A DNA stretch of 19,408 nt. Source: CANHEE01 sp043777755 (GTDB lineage Bacteria > Bacteroidota > Bacteroidia > Chitinophagales > Saprospiraceae). Where the stretch lies: NCBI GenBank assembly GCA_043777755.1, contig JAYWHK010000278.1, forward strand, positions 1 through 19,408, given 5' to 3'. The stretch's first letter is position 1, and every line of letters begins with the position of its first letter. The position numbers were made by a program, and so were the translations under genes. Positions 6,411-12,769 of this stretch are shown here, piece after piece. The notes beneath the pieces were generated by a model, which saw nothing but the letters and a program-made list of their open reading frames with translations, was not told the DNA's origin and searched no databases.

Positions 6411-7289
6411 ATGGCAAAAGATAAAATCCCGACCTATAGTATATGTAATCTTTTGGGTTCAAAAAATTGCGGAACAGATTTTCTGATTACTCGAATTGCA
6501 GATTTTGTTCGAGAAAATCGCTGTATTCATTTTCCGCATCGGCATACTTTTTATCAAATTGTGCTTTTCACTCAAGGCAGTGGAAGGCACAATATTGATT
6601 TTCAAGATTATGAAGTCGTGCCGCACCAAATCTATTACATGGCACCAAATCAAATCCATACTTGGGATTTTTCGGCAGATACGGACGGTTATTTGATTAA
6701 TTTTGATGAAAATTTCTTTAATTCTTTTTTACAAAATAGCCAATTGCTAAAAAAACTGCCTTTGTTTCATCAAATTGTAGGTCGTCCAACACAAATTTTA
6801 GAAGCAAATTGTTGTATTGAAATCGTTGTTTTATTTCAAAAACTCTTAGAAGAATACGAAAAAGAAGCCAGTTTTAAGCAAGAAATCTTGCGTTCTATTT
6901 TGTTGGAGATTTTGATTCGTCTTTCTCGCACACAGCATCAGTCGCTCAAAGAAGGTGTTACGAAGCATCACTATACCGTTTTGCAAAATTTTGAAGAACT
7001 TATCGAAAAGCATTTTTTAGAAAAACGTTTGCCAAAAGAGTACGCTGAATTGTTGTTTGTCACGCCAAATCATCTCAATTCTTTGTGCAATGCCACCGTT
7101 GGAAAATCGGCTGGCGAACTCATCAGAGAGCGTATTTTGCTGGAAGCAAAACGTCTTTTGGTCAATAGCGACCACAACATTTCCGAAATCGCCTACCAAC
7201 TCAATTTTGAAGACAACGCTTATTTTAGCCGTTTTTTCAAAAAATACCTAAGCGTAAGTCCCGACGAGTTCCGAAAAAATATTTTGTGA
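6411..7289 (+). CDS. AraC-family transcriptional regulator with cupin sensor domain
   Basis: The 292-aa protein has an N-terminal AraC_binding/cupin-like domain (residues ~35-120; FPHRHTFYQIVLFTQGSGRHNIDF, then VVPHQIYYMAPNQIHTW). A C-terminal double helix-turn-helix domain follows (residues ~195-291), ending in the AraC signature ISEIAYQLNFEDNAYFSRFF plus KKYLSVSPDEFRKN. It would bind direct repeats and activate transcription in response to a small molecule. The ligand is unknown, and the context points to a sulfur compound. It lies downstream of the transporter genes and is the natural candidate to bind AGTAAAAAGTRC at the three sulfur promoters. The last 104 nt of the gene recur at 11317-11420. 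Confidence 0.9.
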   Translation: MAKDKIPTYSICNLLGSKNCGTDFLITRIADFVRENRCIHFPHRHTFYQIVLFTQGSGRHNIDFQDYEVVPHQIYYMAPNQIHTWDFSADTDGYLINFDENFFNSFLQNSQLLKKLPLFHQIVGRPTQILEANCCIEIVVLFQKLLEEYEKEASFKQEILRSILLEILIRLSRTQHQSLKEGVTKHHYTVLQNFEELIEKHFLEKRLPKEYAELLFVTPNHLNSLCNATVGKSAGELIRERILLEAKRLLVNSDHNISEIAYQLNFEDNAYFSRFFKKYLSVSPDEFRKNIL

Positions 7290-7294
7290 ATTGA
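7186..7294 (+). repeat. 109-bp direct repeat, left copy (3' end of the AraC-family gene)
   Basis: This stretch covers the last ~35 codons and stop of the regulator plus 5 nt. It recurs at 11317-11425 with a single difference (C at 7202, T at 11333). The left copy is the intact gene end. Confidence 0.97.
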
Positions 7295-7322
7295 AGGAAA
7301 AAGGTTTTGGGGTTACGATGTA

Positions 7323-8012
7323 TTATTTTTTGACTGTGACTGTTACAAAGACAGAACCTTTATCTAAGGTATTGATTGTTATTAATCCTGATGAATTGCC
7401 GTTAGGCAATAAGTTTGAATTGATTGAAACTTTAAAGGATACCTTTCCATTTTTGCCAATAGGAATAGTATTTGCCGCAAGAATAATCCAAGGCTTATCT
7501 GCTGAAATAGATAAAGGTAGATAGTCATCATCGTTACCGTCGTTAAAAGGATTACGTAAAGTCAATGTTTTCAAAATATTGTTTGAAGGTACATCAAATT
7601 CAAGCAAGAATCTATCAACAATCAAAGAATAGAGAGGCTTTAACTTTATATCTACGATTTCCATACATTCATCGTCCCTTAGCTGAACTTTGAGCCTTTC
7701 GGAAGCAAAACCAACTTTGTTGACTGAAATTTCGTACGTTCCTGCACGAAGCTCATCAAAGAAATAAACGCCCGCTTGTGTTGTTTTTCCTTTGAATTGT
7801 TGATGTCCCGAAATGGTAATATCAACGTCTTTTAGAAAATCGCCTTCATTGACACTATCTCTAACAATACCTGTTAACGACGGGTCTTCTTTACGAGTTT
7901 TTTTGTAACACAATCCATCATCATCTGAATTTTTATATTTATTACAACTTGATAACATTGCGTTTAAGATTAATACTAGCACAAATAATGGAAAAAAATA
8001 TTTTTTTTTCAT
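7323..8012 (-). CDS. Lipoprotein with CarboxypepD_reg and BACON-like domains (paralogue 1)
   Basis: The 229-aa protein starts with a lipoprotein signal ending in LSSC (lipid Cys C23). A polar segment with the acidic run NSDDD follows, which suggests export to the cell surface as in other Bacteroidota. Residues ~45-110 look like a CarboxypepD_reg domain (LTGIVRDS..., GKTTQAGVYFFDELRAGTYEISVNKVGF). Residues ~115-229 resemble a BACON-type beta-sandwich (LLEFDVPSNN..., KPWIILAANTIPIGKNGKVSFKVSIN, SSGLITINT). Neither domain is catalytic; both usually support binding or scaffolding. The gene is a tandem paralogue of the next one and converges with the AraC-family gene 33 nt away. The substrate is unknown. 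Confidence 0.72.
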   Translation of the reverse strand: MKKKYFFPLFVLVLILNAMLSSCNKYKNSDDDGLCYKKTRKEDPSLTGIVRDSVNEGDFLKDVDITISGHQQFKGKTTQAGVYFFDELRAGTYEISVNKVGFASERLKVQLRDDECMEIVDIKLKPLYSLIVDRFLLEFDVPSNNILKTLTLRNPFNDGNDDDYLPLSISADKPWIILAANTIPIGKNGKVSFKVSINSNLLPNGNSSGLITINTLDKGSVFVTVTVKK

Positions 8013-8043
8013 AAGATATCTTTATTAAAAAAGTTAAAAAGAT

Positions 8044-8073
8044 ATACTGGCGGCAATAGAATACCGCCAGTAT
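8044..8073 (-). terminator. Hairpin between the two lipoprotein genes (likely minus-strand terminator)
   Basis: ATACTGGCGG (8044-8053) pairs with CCGCCAGTAT (8064-8073) around a 10-nt loop. On the minus strand, where the flanking genes lie, it is followed by a T-rich run (TCTTTTTAACTTTTTT). It ends the upstream lipoprotein transcript at least in part. Confidence 0.65.
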
Positions 8074-8106
8074 GATAGAGTGATTTTTCACGGAATTGCA
8101 AAACAA

Positions 8107-8766
8107 TTACTTAGTTGCACTAACTGTAAATGACTGAGAACCACGAGAAGAATTGACAGTAATAAATGCAGTATCGTCATTTAATAACTTGGTTCTATCA
8201 ATTGCAATTTGAATATTAGCAATTTGACCTGACTTTAAAGGCGCAATATTACTACCTACCTTTGCCCATGATTTTGAAGAAGTAACTGTATAAAAAATCT
8301 CTCCTTCACAATTGTACTTTAACACATTAGAAACATTAGCATCCGAAGTGCCAAAATCCAAAGTATTATGTACAATACTAAGACACGCAGCGGTCATAGA
8401 AATATCGCCCAGTAAAGCCGATTTTCCGTCAGCAGAAATATCTGCCGTACCAACTTTATAAAATGCTTTGTTTGCTACAACCCTGTAATTGTCAAGACAT
8501 TCAATGCCTGAAAAACGGTATTGACCTTTGATGTCTGTCATTACAGTACTTGATTTAGTAGCTCCTTGTAATGTTATCAGACAACCTTCTACTGGTGTAA
8601 GAGAACCTGTTTCGGTTACAATTCCAGAAAGAGAAGTAGCGCATAAAACACCCGACGGTGTCGTAGGCTTTTTAGAAATGCTTACATCAGCCTCAGCCTC
8701 GCAAGAAGTAAAAAGAGTTGCTGCGGAAGCAGTCAATAATAGAAGAAATAAAATGTTCTTTTTCAT
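8107..8766 (-). CDS. Lipoprotein with CarboxypepD_reg and BACON-like domains (paralogue 2)
   Basis: The 219-aa protein starts with a lipoprotein signal ending in FTSC (C22), followed by EAEAD. Residues ~45-107 resemble CarboxypepD_reg (SLSGIVTETGSLTPVEGC..., DIKGQYRFSGIECLDNYRVVANK). Residues ~128-219 resemble the BACON-type module of its neighbour (NTLDFGTSD..., SKSWAKVGSNIAPLKSGQIANIQIAIDR, AFITVNSSRGSQSFTVSATK). Domain order and size match the adjacent paralogue, but it is richer in Cys. It is probably surface-exposed and binds something unknown. Both genes point toward the AraC-family gene, against the direction of the sulfur genes. Confidence 0.72.
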   Translation of the reverse strand: MKKNILFLLLLTASAATLFTSCEAEADVSISKKPTTPSGVLCATSLSGIVTETGSLTPVEGCLITLQGATKSSTVMTDIKGQYRFSGIECLDNYRVVANKAFYKVGTADISADGKSALLGDISMTAACLSIVHNTLDFGTSDANVSNVLKYNCEGEIFYTVTSSKSWAKVGSNIAPLKSGQIANIQIAIDRTKLLNDDTAFITVNSSRGSQSFTVSATK

Positions 8767-8784
8767 TTTTTTGAAAAAATTAAA

Positions 8785-8812
8785 TTTGTTAATAAAATTG
8801 TTTGTAAATTTG
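8785..8812 (+). promoter_or_regulatory. Possible promoter for the membrane/coiled-coil gene
   Basis: TAAATTTG (8805-8812) fits the -7 consensus, and TTTG at 8785-8788 is a possible -33 box with a short 16-nt spacer. The ATG follows ~150 nt later. That leader holds three copies of GACATTTTRA (8865, 8888, 8952). Confidence 0.35.
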
Positions 8813-8965
8813 CCGTAGCATTAATTTTGATACAAATCTCTTGGCTTTTTTTCTGTCGAACAAGGACATTTTAAAGTCATGTTAAAAGACATTTTAATGT
8901 GTTGAAAATCAAACTTTTAGCAACAATTTTTTCTAAAAAAGACTTTTTGAAGACATTTTGAATTT

Positions 8966-10189
8966 ATGAATATAGCACTTCCTGTCAATCAATATTTGTT
9001 TAAGTTGTTAAAGTGTATGATTGCAGATACACTTAAAAATGACCCTTTTGCTACGATTAGCACAGAAGAACGTATTGGAATACATGAGTTCTTGGCGGAT
9101 AAACCAAAGAAAATCAGTGAAGATTATGTGAAGAAAGTATTTAATGAAGGAATGAAGGCAAGACGTGATTTTAAAGAACACACACTTGATGCGTTGGTAT
9201 TTTTTGTTTCTAATCAAAAAAATACGCTTTACAAATATGAAAATTGGGTAGATTTTATAAACAAGGAAGGCAATAATGAGATTACAAAGAAATTGGCTAA
9301 AAATCCTTATAACTTTGCTACACTTCCTTTGACTTTACAAAAAGAAATTGATAATGCTGTTTGGCAGAGATTACGTCCAAAAGAAGAAAAACCCTTTGCT
9401 TTACCTACTCAAATTACACCACAACCTACGGGATATACGATTGTACTGAATAAAATAACACAAGCATTTTCTTATCATAGCACGGTTGCACTCTCTTTCG
9501 TTTTTGCATTTTTCACTTCGATTGCTGATACTTTTGGGAAATCCGTGTTTTTCGGTTCAAAAATAGCTACTATTGTTACAAGTTCAGTTATAATAATTGG
9601 GGGAAGTTTAATTGTTAATAAATATGCCACCTCTGATACAAATCGAGTTACAATAATAGTGGACTATTTCGGAAAGGAACTAATGGAAGATAGTATAGGA
9701 TTTCACATACAAGAATCAATATATACAAAAAAATATAGAAAAGAGCGGAAGCAACTACTTTTAGACCAGAAGCAACTCGAGACAGAGCGCAATACTCAAA
9801 AAAATAATCTTTCAAAAGCTAATGAGTGGCAATTTTTAAGAACAGCCGAAGAAAAGAAAAAACGAATCAGTGAAATTAAAATTGAGATAAGAAAAATTGA
9901 AGAAAAAATTAGACTTAATAAAATAAAATTATATAAAATTTGGGAGCTTTTAGAAACAGATTCCATTAACTCTCAATACCAAGTAATTGAGGAAGATATA
10001 ATTAAACTCGAAATTGAATATAATATTCAAAAGAGCAATCTCGCAAAAGCAAGCGAGTGGCAATTTCTAAGAACAGCCGAAGAAAGAAAAAAACAAATTC
10101 TTGAAATTAGAATTGATATGGAAAAAATTGAGGAAGAAATAAAATTTAAGAAAAATCAATTAAATGAGTGGGACAATTTAATAAGATAA
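8966..10189 (+). CDS. Unrecognised protein: HTH-like N-terminus, two TM helices, repeated coiled coil
   Basis: The protein has 407 aa. Residues ~25-100 (KKISEDYVKKVFNEG, HTLDALVFFV, YENWVDFINK) recall the small N-terminal domain common in Bacteroidota that reads lS..TlkR.fg...p...TLd.La.ylGY..WedF, often taken as HTH-like; this is a loose match. Residues ~172-188 and ~199-217 are hydrophobic and likely form a hairpin of two membrane helices. Residues ~255-407 are highly charged coiled coil. That tail contains an internal duplication: NNLSKANEWQFLRTAEEKKK (~280) and SNLAKASEWQFLRTAEERKK (~357), 77 residues apart. Function unknown. It sits in accessory DNA beside toxin-antitoxin genes, so a defence or stress role is possible but only inferred. 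Confidence 0.6.
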   Translation: MNIALPVNQYLFKLLKCMIADTLKNDPFATISTEERIGIHEFLADKPKKISEDYVKKVFNEGMKARRDFKEHTLDALVFFVSNQKNTLYKYENWVDFINKEGNNEITKKLAKNPYNFATLPLTLQKEIDNAVWQRLRPKEEKPFALPTQITPQPTGYTIVLNKITQAFSYHSTVALSFVFAFFTSIADTFGKSVFFGSKIATIVTSSVIIIGGSLIVNKYATSDTNRVTIIVDYFGKELMEDSIGFHIQESIYTKKYRKERKQLLLDQKQLETERNTQKNNLSKANEWQFLRTAEEKKKRISEIKIEIRKIEEKIRLNKIKLYKIWELLETDSINSQYQVIEEDIIKLEIEYNIQKSNLAKASEWQFLRTAEERKKQILEIRIDMEKIEEEIKFKKNQLNEWDNLIR

Positions 10190-10240
10190 TTAATTTTCTT
10201 TTAAAATAAACCCTTTTATTGTTTTAAACTCCATCTAATT

Positions 10241-10487
10241 ATGAATACAAACGTTGTACAAATAATCCAACAAATAGAGTTTCTAAATCATACGACATTT
10301 AGAAGAATTGTATCTTTTTGTAGAATTTTTGCTCAATAAACAGCAAAAAGAAGTAAAAAGTGCGCCAAAACCTAAAAAGCGTATGGCATTATTAGCGGAT
10401 ATTCAACCAATCGCAATACCTGTAAGTGATTACCCCAACCAATATTTCAATACCAAGATAGTACAGTTTGAGATATTGTTGCAGTAA
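10241..10487 (+). pseudogene. DUF2281-like antitoxin, frameshifted
   Basis: ATG at 10241 reads MNTNVVQIIQQIEFLNHTTF, RRIVSF and then stops early. One extra base in the T-run at 10315-10319 explains this. Shifting the frame there gives VEFLLNKQQKEVKSAPKPKK, then RMALLADIQPIAIPVSDYP and a stop at 10485-10487. Together this is an ~81-aa protein with the DUF2281 pattern (helical start, vl.FveFL..k..., basic linker, short tail). Such proteins are usually antitoxins paired with a PIN-type toxin. It lies 12 nt before the next start codon. If the shift is real, the antitoxin function is lost. Confidence 0.6.
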
Positions 10488-10489
10488 GA

Positions 10490-10521
10490 TTTGGAAAAAT
10501 GAAGAGAAAAGTGTATTTTTG
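10490..10521 (+). promoter_or_regulatory. Promoter of the DUF433/DUF5615 pair
   Basis: TTTG (10490-10493) and TATTTTTG (10514-10521) are spaced by 20 nt, a good match to the Bacteroidota promoter. Transcription would start near 10527, so the ATG at 10541 rather than the one at 10499 must be the start codon. Confidence 0.65.
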
Positions 10522-10540
10522 CAGTATAAATTTTATTCTT

Positions 10541-10873
10541 ATGGTATTATCATTTCAAGAAGTAGAAAATTATGTAGGCAATTTGTCAGTAAGTAAGCAA
10601 GCTGAATTGCTTTATTTTTTGTCCAAACGTTTGGGAGAAACCTATCCAGGCATAGAAAAAACCACATCTATTTGTGGCGGTAGTGCCTGTATTATTCGTA
10701 CTCGTATTCCTGTATGGACGTTGGTAGCGTTGAAAAAATCAAAAGCAAATGATGCTACATTATTAAAGGCATATCCAACGTTACGACAACAAGATTTGAG
10801 TAATGCTTGGGCGTATTACAAAGCAAATAAAAAAGAAATTGACCAAGATATTAAAGAAAATAGCGACGATTAG
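10541..10873 (+). CDS. DUF433-family antitoxin
   Basis: From ATG 10541 the protein has 110 aa. I chose this start because the -7 box lies at 10514-10521, inside the longer frame that begins at 10499. An N-terminal helical part (LSFQEVENYVGNLSVSKQAE) is followed by the DUF433 core: PGIEKTTSICGGSACIIRTR, IPVWTLVALKKSKAN, YPTLRQQDLSNAWAYYKANK. The usual motif is p.v.gG.p.I.gtRi.v..l. with a HTH fold. It probably binds its own promoter and neutralises the toxin encoded 3 nt downstream. A helix of DUF2281 type precedes the core, as in other two-part antitoxins. Confidence 0.8.
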   Translation: MVLSFQEVENYVGNLSVSKQAELLYFLSKRLGETYPGIEKTTSICGGSACIIRTRIPVWTLVALKKSKANDATLLKAYPTLRQQDLSNAWAYYKANKKEIDQDIKENSDD

Positions 10874-10876
10874 GCA

Positions 10877-11218
10877 ATGGAAAAGCTATATGTAAATGAA
10901 AATTTCCCTTATCTTGTCGTAGAATTATTACGGCTTTTAGGGCATGATGTTTTGACTTCCTTAGAAGCGGGCAACGCCAATCAACGAATTCCAGATGAAG
11001 ATGTATTGACATTTTCCACCATTCAAAATCGTATTTTACTAACTCTAAATCGTCGAGATTTTATCAAACTACATTTCCAAAGCAACCAGCATTGTGGTAT
11101 TATTGTTTGTACAAGCGATGCTAATTTTGGCGCATTGGCTCAACGTATTCATACCATTTTAAGTGAAAACACGGGTGCTTTTGCAGGAAATTTATTACGA
11201 GTGAATAAAGGAAACTAA
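10877..11218 (+). CDS. DUF5615-family PIN-like toxin
   Basis: The 113-aa protein matches the DUF5615 (Mut7-C-like, PIN fold) family: LYVNENFPYLVVELLRLLGHD (expected D/N at the first acidic site), LEAGNANQRIPDEDVLTFS, RILLTLNRRDFIKLH and CGIIVCTSDANFGALAQRIH. The first acidic site reads VNENF where D.NF is common. E8 and the D/E of IPDEDV, NRRDF and CTSD provide the acidic cluster expected for a metal-dependent RNase. It starts 3 nt after the DUF433 antitoxin, in one operon. It would act in the cytoplasm on RNA; the target is unknown. Confidence 0.82.
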   Translation: MEKLYVNENFPYLVVELLRLLGHDVLTSLEAGNANQRIPDEDVLTFSTIQNRILLTLNRRDFIKLHFQSNQHCGIIVCTSDANFGALAQRIHTILSENTGAFAGNLLRVNKGN

Positions 11219-11220
11219 TT

Positions 11221-11316
11221 GAACATTACTATTGGTCAAAATCACAACTCACACCTCAACACAACGATAGCGCAGTTTGGAATATTGTTGCCAGTAGGGT
11301 TTTAGTAAAATGAAGT
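11221..11316 (+). pseudogene. Remnant of a second DUF2281-like antitoxin 3' end
   Basis: This stretch reads NHNSHLNTTIAQFGILLP, similar to the end of the frameshifted antitoxin upstream (YPNQYFNTKIVQFEILLQ). At the DNA level 11266-11315 matches 10457-10504 at about 40 of 50 positions, both ending AAAATGAAG. It has no start codon, so it is a fragment. The right end abuts the 109-bp repeat with one base between. It may be the scar of a second toxin-antitoxin module. Confidence 0.5.
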
Positions 11317-11425
11317 AAATCGCCTACCAACTTAATTTTGAAGACAACGCTTATTTTAGCCGTTTTTTCAAAAAATACCTAAGCGTAAGTCCCGACGAGT
11401 TCCGAAAAAATATTTTGTGAATTGA
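11317..11425 (+). repeat. 109-bp direct repeat, right copy (duplicated 3' end of the AraC-family gene)
   Basis: This is identical to 7186-7294 except for T at 11333 instead of C at 7202. It encodes only the last helix-turn-helix and tail of the regulator (IAYQLNFEDNAYFSRFFKKY...) and has no start, so it cannot work as a gene. The 4022 nt between the copies are accessory genes. The sequence to the right (gaattgattttttt) differs from that after the left copy, so one end is a junction. Confidence 0.97.
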
Positions 11426-11444
11426 TTTTTTTGATGTACTTTTG
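11414..11444 (+). promoter_or_regulatory. Promoter of the 85-aa gene, using the duplicated repeat as its -33 box
   Basis: TTTG (11414-11417) and TACTTTTG (11437-11444) are spaced by 19 nt. The TTTG is part of the duplicated AraC gene end. The ATG at 11463 follows the -7 box by 18 nt. Confidence 0.6.
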
Positions 11445-11462
11445 TAAAAATAATTGATAAAA

Positions 11463-11720
11463 ATGATTGCATCTATTTCTGCACAAGAACAATTGGCAAT
11501 GCTTATGGCTAGGTCTATGCCACAAGAAGTATTAGAATTTAAGTTTGACGCTCCTATTCAAAATCGTATTTTTCTTTTGACTCAAAAAAAGAAAGATAAC
11601 CTCATTTTTGAAAGCGAGAAAGAGGAATTAGAAAAATATCTAATGTACGATTTACTGATTGGACTTGCAAAAGCAAGAGCCTATAAAGGTATTGTTGCAA
11701 CAGGATTTTACAACCTCTGA
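11463..11720 (+). CDS. Small antitoxin-like protein, function unknown
   Basis: From ATG 11463 the protein has 85 aa. A TTG at 11454 would add three residues, but the -7 box fits the ATG. It is all-helical and hydrophilic. The stretch RIFLLTQKKKDNLIFESEKE, then ELEKYLMYDLLIGLAKARAY, has the pattern L..k...g.l...E..EL..y......l..lKArA seen in small proteins often coded beside toxins in Bacteroidota and Cyanobacteria. No toxin follows in the same direction. Its 3' end overlaps the AbiEii-like gene (minus strand) by 13 nt. An antitoxin role is a guess. Confidence 0.55.
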   Translation: MIASISAQEQLAMLMARSMPQEVLEFKFDAPIQNRIFLLTQKKKDNLIFESEKEELEKYLMYDLLIGLAKARAYKGIVATGFYNL

Positions 11721-12322
11721 ATCTCCTTCATTATTGTCTTTTTTACTTTATTCCAAGTAATTTTTTTGTCTAAAATGATTGGATTAAGCTCATTTTCGGC
11801 TTCTTCAAAATAATTCATACTCTTGATGACGTGAAAAATAGATACATTTGGATATTTTAGTTGGTACAAATCAAGCATCTCTTTCAAAGAAAAATGTTCT
11901 AACAAGAAATAGAGGTCAAAAAAATCTTTTTTCTTCCCTCGTCCTGAAATTGCATCTAATTTCATTGGCGCAATATCACTGATATTCACTAAGCGAATTT
12001 CGTCAAATTGGACGATTGGGTGGGCAAATCCATATTTGAAGCGAATAAAATCAACTTTCACATCGTTGATTGTAGTAATTAAAGTATTTGGTCGTTCAAG
12101 TTCAACTCGGAAGTTGGGAAAATCATCTTCCAAGGTCATTTTTAGTTCTTTTGGATCAAAGTCAGTTGAAGTGAACATATCTAAATCAATTGAAATTCGA
12201 TGCCCTATTTGCAAAGATAAAGAAGTACCACCTACTAAGTAAAACTCTTTTAGATAGTCTTTCTGCATCAATGTTCTTAATAATCCCAATGTGTCGTCTG
12301 CAACTGTTTCTGTTCGTAACAT
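11708..12322 (-). CDS. AbiEii/AbiGii-type nucleotidyltransferase toxin
   Basis: The 204-aa protein has the core of the AbiEii/AbiGii nucleotidyltransferase family: FYLVGGTSLSLQIGHRISID (G31-G32-T33-S34), then DLDMFT with D46 and D48 as metal-binding Asp, D91 in DVKVDFIRF as the third acidic site, and K121 in IAPMKLDAISGRGKKKDFFD as the conserved motif IV. It is shorter than AbiEii of classic type IV systems (~300 aa). Family members transfer nucleotides, for example to tRNA, and arrest growth when the antitoxin fails. It overlaps its upstream partner by 46 nt, so the two are co-translated. Confidence 0.82.
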   Translation of the reverse strand: MLRTETVADDTLGLLRTLMQKDYLKEFYLVGGTSLSLQIGHRISIDLDMFTSTDFDPKELKMTLEDDFPNFRVELERPNTLITTINDVKVDFIRFKYGFAHPIVQFDEIRLVNISDIAPMKLDAISGRGKKKDFFDLYFLLEHFSLKEMLDLYQLKYPNVSIFHVIKSMNYFEEAENELNPIILDKKITWNKVKKTIMKEIQRL

Positions 12323-12594
12323 TTGAAATTTTCTTTTTTGATACTAAAATAAGTGACACAAAATGCTAAATCAATACTACTCATATACTTCAATGTCGTA
12401 GCATATTGAGCAACTTTTTCTTTGCTATAATAGTTGATGATCTTATTAAATGCCTCCCAACTACCTCTTGTAATAACCCGTTCTACTATAAAAGCTGCAT
12501 TTTTTTCAAGATGAACATCATAAGGATTTACATCCCAAAACAAGGTTTTAGGTAAATTTAATACAATTTCAGTGGTGTCATTTCTCTCTTTCAT
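12277..12594 (-). CDS. DUF6922-like antitoxin partner of the AbiEii-type toxin
   Basis: The 105-aa protein has the pattern LPKTLFWDVNPYDVHLEKNA, FIVERVITRGSWEAFNKIIN, YYSKEKVAQ and SIKKENFKCYEQKQ. This matches small proteins of the DUF6922 type (LFWDvd...l....  iieRVl..Gd...w..l...Y......  f..i....f.cy) that precede AbiEii genes in Bacteroidota. It has no DNA-binding motif that I can name. Its ATG is only 5 nt after the -7 box on the minus strand, so it may be read from a leaderless mRNA. The role as antitoxin is inferred from position. Confidence 0.7.
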   Translation of the reverse strand: MKERNDTTEIVLNLPKTLFWDVNPYDVHLEKNAAFIVERVITRGSWEAFNKIINYYSKEKVAQYATTLKYMSSIDLAFCVTYFSIKKENFKCYEQKQLQTTHWDY

Positions 12595-12598
12595 AGTA

Positions 12599-12630
12599 CA
12601 AAGATACTGTTTTCTTTTAAAAGAAACAAA
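12599..12630 (-). promoter_or_regulatory. Promoter of the DUF6922/AbiEii operon
   Basis: On the minus strand TTTG (12627-12630) and TATCTTTG (12599-12606) are separated by exactly 20 nt, a full match to the Bacteroidota consensus. The start codon (12592-12594) lies at the expected transcription start. The rest of the 12595-12854 gap holds the P3 promoter on the plus strand. Confidence 0.8.
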
Positions 12631-12769
12631 TACTTTTATTTTTTTGTCAAATCCTCAACTTGACACATGAGTAGGTATATAGAAATAATCGGGACGAAAT
12701 AGATATAAAGGAAAATATCCATACTTCTTAAGTCGTGCTTGTTCTTTTCAAATTCTTTCCTAAGCAATC

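Noticed and set aside
7291..7524. ORF on the plus strand after the AraC gene
   Set aside because: It is the antisense of the lipoprotein gene at 7323-8012, with no domain and no promoter.
10352..10363. A fourth AGTAAAAAGTGC
   Set aside because: It lies inside the coding part of the frameshifted antitoxin (reads KEVKSAP), and the next -7 box is 150 nt away rather than 46-47. Treated as chance.
10499..10540. Upstream ATG of the DUF433 gene
   Set aside because: The -7 box at 10514-10521 lies inside this extension, so transcription starts after it. The ATG at 10541 is preferred.
7186..11425. Integrative element with integrase and att site in a tRNA
   Set aside because: No integrase, recombinase or tRNA is visible in the interval. 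The repeat is in a protein gene, so I report only the duplication.
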